Origin: Pseudomonas guariconensis
Lineage (GTDB): Bacteria; Pseudomonadota; Gammaproteobacteria; Pseudomonadales; Pseudomonadaceae
Reading direction: 5' to 3'
Length of the DNA stretch: 64,000 nt
Assembly: GCF_024127895.1 (NCBI RefSeq)
Contig: NZ_JAMYBK010000013.1
Coordinates: 1 to 64,000 of the forward strand
Positions 60,594 through 64,000 of the stretch are shown here, one piece after another (the stretch's first letter is position 1; each line of letters begins with the position of its first letter). The position numbers were made by a program, and so were the translations under genes. Under the pieces are notes generated by a model, which did not search any database, was not told the origin of the DNA, and saw only the letters and a program-made list of their open reading frames with translations.

Positions 60594-60640
60594 GGTATCT
60601 GCAGTGTGTCGGTGGGCTGGGGGTTGTGTATCGTTGTGTA
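60594..60640 (-). promoter_or_regulatory. Half-sites before ferric-reductase/DoxX operon
   Basis: Reading the minus strand: TACACA-N4-TACACA (60640-60625), then GACACA-N5-GATACC (60610-60594). The second pair has the same sequence and spacing as the second pair in the DUF2790 promoter. GAAATGGCTC is absent here, and the spacing between pairs differs, so the assignment is weaker than for the other two promoters. Confidence 0.4.
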
Positions 60641-60668
60641 GAGGTTGGTGCCTAGGTGGCCGTGCATT

Positions 60669-60687
60669 GGGGCTGCAAAGCAGCCCC
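60669..60687 (-). terminator. Hairpin after sensor kinase gene
   Basis: The hairpin GGGGCTGC-AAA-GCAGCCCC (8-bp stem) lies 45 bases past the stop of the histidine kinase gene. Confidence 0.6.
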
Positions 60688-60731
60688 AGGTGCTGTAGCG
60701 GTGGCTTTGCTCGCGAAGGGGAAGGTCGCTT

Positions 60732-62018
60732 TCACCTCAACTCGACCTGGGCACAGAGCCCGCCACCTGCCCGGTTGCTCAGGGTCAGTTGCCCGCCCAT
60801 GGCCTGGGTCAGTTGCTGGGCGATGGCCAGCCCCAGGCCGGTACCGCCGGTACTGCGGTTGCGCGAACCCTCGACCCGGTAGAACGGCTTGAGCACCTCG
60901 TCCAGCTCGTCGGCGGGAATACCGGGTCCGTCGTCGAGTACGCATATCCGCGTGACACCATCTCGATGGCTGACCTCCAGCTGCGCCGCCCCGGCGAACT
61001 TCAGGGCATTGTCCACCAGGTTCACCAGCACCCTGCGCAAGGCATGGGGGCGGGTATGCAGGGTGACATCGGTACTGCCGAGGCGCTCGACCTGCGCGCC
61101 GCTGTCCTGGTAGTCGAACACCAGGCTGTCGAGCAAGGCATCGAGGTTGACCCGGCAGGGCGCCTCGGTACTGCTGTCCATGCTGCGGGCATAGGCCACG
61201 CCTTCGCGCACCAGATGCTCCATGGCCGTCAGGTCGCTCCACAGCTTGTCCTTCTCCAGGCCGTCGTCCATCACCTCGACCCGCAGCTTCATCCGCGTGA
61301 TCGGCGTCTGCAGGTCGTGGGAGATGGCCGCCAGCAGTTGCATGCGCTCCTTGAGGTAGGCGCTGATACGCGCCTGCAGGGCATTGAAGGCCACGGCGGC
61401 GTAGCGCACCTCGCGAGGGCCGCTTTCGTCCAGCTGTGGGCCTGGCCGGTCCGGGTCGAGGTCGTCCACCGCCCTGGCCAGGCGGGTCAGCGGGCGGATC
61501 GCCAGGCGTACCGCTAGCCAGGTGCAGAGCAACAGCAGCACCAGTTGAACCAGCAGCACCACCGGCAACCACGACGCCAATGGCACGCCCGCCGGGGTGA
61601 CGTCGATGGTCAGCGGCGCGCCGTCGGCCAGGCGCAGGTGTACCTGGAAATGCGCATGCGGGCCGGGAATCTCCTGGAAGGTCAGGGCATAGTCCTGGCC
61701 GATCGCCTTGACGATCGACTCGGCAGCCATGGGGGGCGCCTCGCTGGGCATGGCTTGGCCGGCTTCGCCCTGGTCCAGCCGGTAGCGATAGCTGTGGCGC
61801 GCCAGGCGCGGCAGCCAGGTGGCGCGCTCGGCAGCCGGCAAGCGGTCGAGGATGGCCACCGAGGTGGCCACGTCCAGTTCCAGGTTGCTCAGCATCATCG
61901 AGCGGCTGCTGATGTAGCGCTCGTAGAACTGCAGGCTGAACGACAGCCCGTAGGCCAGTACCAGCCCGGTGAGGAAGATCAGGGCCAGGCGCGAGGCCAG
62001 GGTACGTGGCCACCTCAT
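60732..62018 (-). CDS. Sensor histidine kinase
   Basis: A 428-residue inner-membrane histidine kinase. TM1 at about 9-30, periplasmic domain to about 150, TM2 at about 151-172, HAMP, HisKA with H234 in LLAAISHDLQTPITRMKL, and HATPase with N, G1 and G2 boxes (LVNLVDNALKFA, LDDGPGIPADEL, TGGTGLGLAIAQQL). It overlaps the response regulator gene by four bases (ATGA). Its periplasmic domain of about 120 residues is unrelated to any named sensor that I recognise. It probably senses metal, redox or cell-envelope stress. Confidence 0.93.
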   Translation of the reverse strand: MRWPRTLASRLALIFLTGLVLAYGLSFSLQFYERYISSRSMMLSNLELDVATSVAILDRLPAAERATWLPRLARHSYRYRLDQGEAGQAMPSEAPPMAAESIVKAIGQDYALTFQEIPGPHAHFQVHLRLADGAPLTIDVTPAGVPLASWLPVVLLVQLVLLLLCTWLAVRLAIRPLTRLARAVDDLDPDRPGPQLDESGPREVRYAAVAFNALQARISAYLKERMQLLAAISHDLQTPITRMKLRVEVMDDGLEKDKLWSDLTAMEHLVREGVAYARSMDSSTEAPCRVNLDALLDSLVFDYQDSGAQVERLGSTDVTLHTRPHALRRVLVNLVDNALKFAGAAQLEVSHRDGVTRICVLDDGPGIPADELDEVLKPFYRVEGSRNRSTGGTGLGLAIAQQLTQAMGGQLTLSNRAGGGLCAQVELR

Positions 62019-62755
62019 GACGGCGACTCGAGCAACTGCACCGGCAGGGAGAACACGTAGCCCTCGCTGCGCACGGTCTTGATGCAGGTCGGCTCGCGGG
62101 CATCGTCGCCCAGGCGCTGGCGCAGGCGGCTGACCAGCAGGTCGATGGAGCGGTCGAAGATGTCCGCCTCGCGGCCCTGGGTCAGGTTGAGCAGTTGCTC
62201 GCGGCTGAGTACCCGCTGCGGATGGTCGAGAAACACCCGCAACAGGCGGTATTCGGCGCCGCTCAGGGCTACCAGCGTGCCTTGGGTGTCGAGCAGGTGG
62301 CGGGCGGTGGTGTCCAGGCGCCAGTGGCCGAAGCCGATCAGTCGGCTGCTTTCGCTGATGGTCAGGTTGGGCGGCAGCATCCGCGTGCGGCGCAGCACGG
62401 CGTTGATCCGCGCCAGCAGCTCGCGGGCGGAGAACGGCTTGGTCAGGTAGTCGTCGGCGCCCATCTCCAGGCCGATGATGCGGTCGGTTTCGTCGTTGCG
62501 GGCGGTGAGCATCAGCACCGGCGTATTGCGATGCTTGCCGGCGCGCAGTTCGCGGCACAGCAGTAGGCCGTCGTCGCCGGGCATCATGATGTCGAGGACG
62601 ATCAGGTCGACGCTGTTGGCCTCGAGGAACGTACGCATCTGCCGGCCATCGGCGACGATGCTGGTGCGCAGGCCGTTCTTCTTCAGGTAGTTGCCGACCA
62701 ACTCGCGGATTTCCCGGTCGTCGTCGACGATCAGGATGTGATCGACGTGTTCCAT
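62015..62755 (-). CDS. OmpR-type response regulator
   Basis: A 246-residue response regulator with receiver domain (ILIVDDDREIRELVGNYL, phospho-acceptor D55 in VLDIMMPGDDG, K in YLTKPFSARELL) and C-terminal winged-helix domain (LSGAEYRLLRVFLDHPQRVL and FDRSIDLLVSRLRQRLG). The next gene is its histidine kinase. It probably binds the direct repeats in the divergent promoter toward DUF2790 and at the RiPP promoter. Confidence 0.93.
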   Translation of the reverse strand: MEHVDHILIVDDDREIRELVGNYLKKNGLRTSIVADGRQMRTFLEANSVDLIVLDIMMPGDDGLLLCRELRAGKHRNTPVLMLTARNDETDRIIGLEMGADDYLTKPFSARELLARINAVLRRTRMLPPNLTISESSRLIGFGHWRLDTTARHLLDTQGTLVALSGAEYRLLRVFLDHPQRVLSREQLLNLTQGREADIFDRSIDLLVSRLRQRLGDDAREPTCIKTVRSEGYVFSLPVQLLESPS

Positions 62756-62823
62756 CGGAGGGTTCCTGTCTGGGTGGGATGGGCGCAGTGTACCGGGGGC
62801 GGGGGCGCTTGCCTGCGGGGTTT

Positions 62824-62921
62824 TGTATTGCAGTGTATCCCGCGCCGCCAGGGATACAGGAAGAAGCACGTCGCCCGCTGCTTGGACACATCCGCGATAC
62901 CTGGCGAGCGTGAAATGGCTC
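62824..62921 (+). promoter_or_regulatory. Direct-repeat promoter shared with the RiPP operon
   Basis: TGTATT at 62824-62829 and TGTATC at 62834-62839 (10-base period), then GACACA at 62885-62890 and GATACC at 62896-62901 (11-base period), then GAAATGGCTC at 62912-62921. The distances between the two pairs (51 bases) and from the last unit to GAAATGGCTC (16 bases) are the same as at 33833-33930. The left pair lies 69-85 bases from the response regulator start. It is the likely binding site for autoregulation. Confidence 0.65.
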
Positions 62922-62974
62922 TCGACCGGGGAGATTCCACTCCCCACCTGCAAACCTTGCACAGGAGAGATGCC

Positions 62975-63250
62975 ATGAACTTCAAGACCTTCGCCAGCGC
63001 CAGCCTGTTCGCCGTGCTCGGCCTCGGTGCCATCGCCGCCCAGGCTGCGACCAGCCCGACGGAAGACAGCCGGGTGATGCAGTACCGCTATGGCGACCGG
63101 CTGGACGTACAAAAAGTCCTGTCGGTGATGGACGACCAGAGCAATGCCTGCGGGGTGGTCAACACCCGCATGGACTACCTGGACTCCCAGGGCCGGCACC
63201 AGAGCGTGGAATACCGCACCTACGCCACTGGCGGTTGCCATGAAAGCTGA
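62975..63250 (+). CDS. DUF2790 secreted protein
   Basis: A 91-residue periplasmic protein of the DUF2790 family. The signal peptide covers residues about 1-24 (ends AAQAA-T). The mature part (YRYGDRLDVQKVLSVMDDQS, CGVVNTRMDYLDSQGRH, YRTYATGGC) has two Cys that could form a disulfide. The start has AGGAGAG. The family is mostly found in Pseudomonas and is often induced by copper or stress. The stop overlaps the thioredoxin-like gene. It carries the same promoter type as the RiPP operon. Confidence 0.85.
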   Translation: MNFKTFASASLFAVLGLGAIAAQAATSPTEDSRVMQYRYGDRLDVQKVLSVMDDQSNACGVVNTRMDYLDSQGRHQSVEYRTYATGGCHES

Positions 63251-63806
63251 TCGACGCTTGTTGCTGAAGGCCGGCGGCGTGCTGCTGGCGCTGACGGGGC
63301 TGGGCCTGGCCGGCCAGTTGTTGGCCCGCGACAGCTACGGCGCCATGCCGTCGCTGTCTGGCGCCAGCGCCTGGCTCAACTCGCCGCCGCTGGACACCGA
63401 GGCGCTCAAGGGCAAGGTGGTGCTGGTGGACTTCTGGACCTGGGACTGCATCAACTGCCAGCGCAGCCTGCCGCATGTCGACGACTGGGCACGGCGCTAT
63501 GCCGACCAGGGGCTGGTGGTGGTCGGTGTGCACACGCCGGAGTACGACTACGAGCACGACATCGGCCAGTTGCGCCGACAGGTGGCCAGGCTCGGCATCG
63601 GCTATCCGGTGGCGGTGGACAACGACTACCGGGTCTGGAACGCCTGGGGTAACCAGGCCTGGCCGGCCCATTACTTCGTCGATCGCCAGGGGCAGGTGCG
63701 CCATGTGCATTTCGGGGAGGGTGACTATGGCGGGCAGGAGAAGGTGATCCAGGCGTTGTTGGATGAGCGATTACCCAGCCCTTCGGACCGAGTCGGCCAC
63801 GAATGA
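63240..63806 (+). CDS. Thioredoxin-like protein (DipZ/TlpA type)
   Basis: A 188-residue membrane-anchored thioredoxin-fold protein with a signal anchor at residues about 8-27 and the motif W-D-C70-I-N-C73 in DFWTWDCINCQRSLPHVDDW, matching the C-terminal domain of DipZ-type proteins. It faces the periplasm and probably reduces or oxidises cysteines. It overlaps the DUF2790 gene by 11 bases, so the two are coupled. As partner of the RiPP regulon, it could keep Cys residues reduced. Confidence 0.85.
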   Translation: MKADRRLLLKAGGVLLALTGLGLAGQLLARDSYGAMPSLSGASAWLNSPPLDTEALKGKVVLVDFWTWDCINCQRSLPHVDDWARRYADQGLVVVGVHTPEYDYEHDIGQLRRQVARLGIGYPVAVDNDYRVWNAWGNQAWPAHYFVDRQGQVRHVHFGEGDYGGQEKVIQALLDERLPSPSDRVGHE

Positions 63807-63846
63807 TGCCCCTTGCAGGGGCCGGCTTGAGGCTTGTTCTGATGCT

Positions 63847-63863
63847 GGGGCGCGAAGCGCCCC
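63847..63863. terminator. Hairpin between convergent genes
   Basis: GGGGCGC-GAA-GCGCCCC (7-bp stem) lies between the thioredoxin-like gene and the end of the shikimate dehydrogenase-like gene. Confidence 0.55.
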
Positions 63864-63868
63864 CGCTT

Positions 63869-64000
63869 TCACAGGAAACTGGCGAAGTGCGCCTGCATCC
63901 GACCGGCATCCGCCACCCGCCCGCTGAACAGCTCGAACGCCTTCACCGCCTGGAACACCGCCATGCTCCCGCCGTCCAGCGTGCGGCAGCCCAGGGCCCG
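63869..64000 (-). CDS. Shikimate dehydrogenase-like, 3' end
   Basis: The last 43 codons of a gene that continues beyond the right edge. The text CRTLDGGSMAVFQAVKAFEL and FSGRVADAGRMQAHFASFL resembles the C-terminal end of AroE/quinate-type dehydrogenases (TLDGGGMAVFQAVEAF). The N-terminal part is not in the window, so specificity cannot be judged. Confidence 0.7.
   Translation of the reverse strand, partial: RALGCRTLDGGSMAVFQAVKAFELFSGRVADAGRMQAHFASFL

Overview
The window looks like a chromosomal segment of a Pseudomonas, most likely of the P. putida group. The reasons are a high-GC background, Pseudomonas-style REP/hairpin repeats between genes, a heme-motif cis/trans fatty acid isomerase (cti) beside metH, the CysI-DUF934 pair, NfuA, and a creatinase that matches the P. 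putida enzyme in length and key residues. No rRNA, tRNA, CRISPR array, insertion sequence or phage gene was recognised. These calls come from reading the sequence and remembered family features; no search was run.

Layout. 0-3.7 kb is a low-density, partly decayed edge: two unrecognised genes, the C-terminal stub of an AraC regulator, and a broken tyrosine-phosphatase/autotransporter gene. 3.7-17.3 kb is mostly core metabolism and redox: aldo/keto reductase, DUF934 plus sulfite reductase (cysI), a 37-residue membrane peptide, DUF2970, metH, cti, an acyltransferase, nfuA, and a Sco1-PCu(A)C copper chaperone pair. 17.3-19.3 kb holds an MFS exporter behind an AT-rich stretch. 19.3-26 kb has AraC with AzlCD, a Sel1-like protein, and a small operon (YqcI/YcgG protein, LysE exporter, SGNH hydrolase) with a divergent LysR gene. 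26-33 kb has DNA polymerase II and a 1506-residue NEL/LRR toxin-like protein.

33.2-36.1 kb holds the most unusual unit. A secreted precursor with three EGKCGEGKCG repeats fused to two EF-hands is followed by an MNIO (DUF692) enzyme and a DUF2063 partner. This is a bufferin/HvfA-like modified metallopeptide (RiPP) operon. Its promoter carries a direct-repeat architecture that recurs at the same spacing 29 kb away, between an OmpR-type response regulator and a divergent DUF2790/thioredoxin operon. Related half-sites lie before a ferric-reductase-like/DoxX operon. I infer one two-component regulon covering the RiPP operon, DUF2790-thioredoxin and the membrane redox pair.

36-51 kb contains DMT exporters, LysR, a chemoreceptor, an Rrf2/NADH-dehydrogenase-like pair with candidate operators, an AraC-AhpD-acyl-CoA dehydrogenase-ABC importer cluster, GNAT, and a PAS-GGDEF-EAL protein with a CRP/Vfr-type box. 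51-59 kb has katG, an SCP2-cupin fusion and a creatine-use module (creatinase, MFS transporter, GlxA-type regulator). 59-64 kb has the DoxX/ferric-reductase pair, the two-component system, DUF2790, a thioredoxin-like protein and the 3' end of a shikimate-dehydrogenase-like gene.
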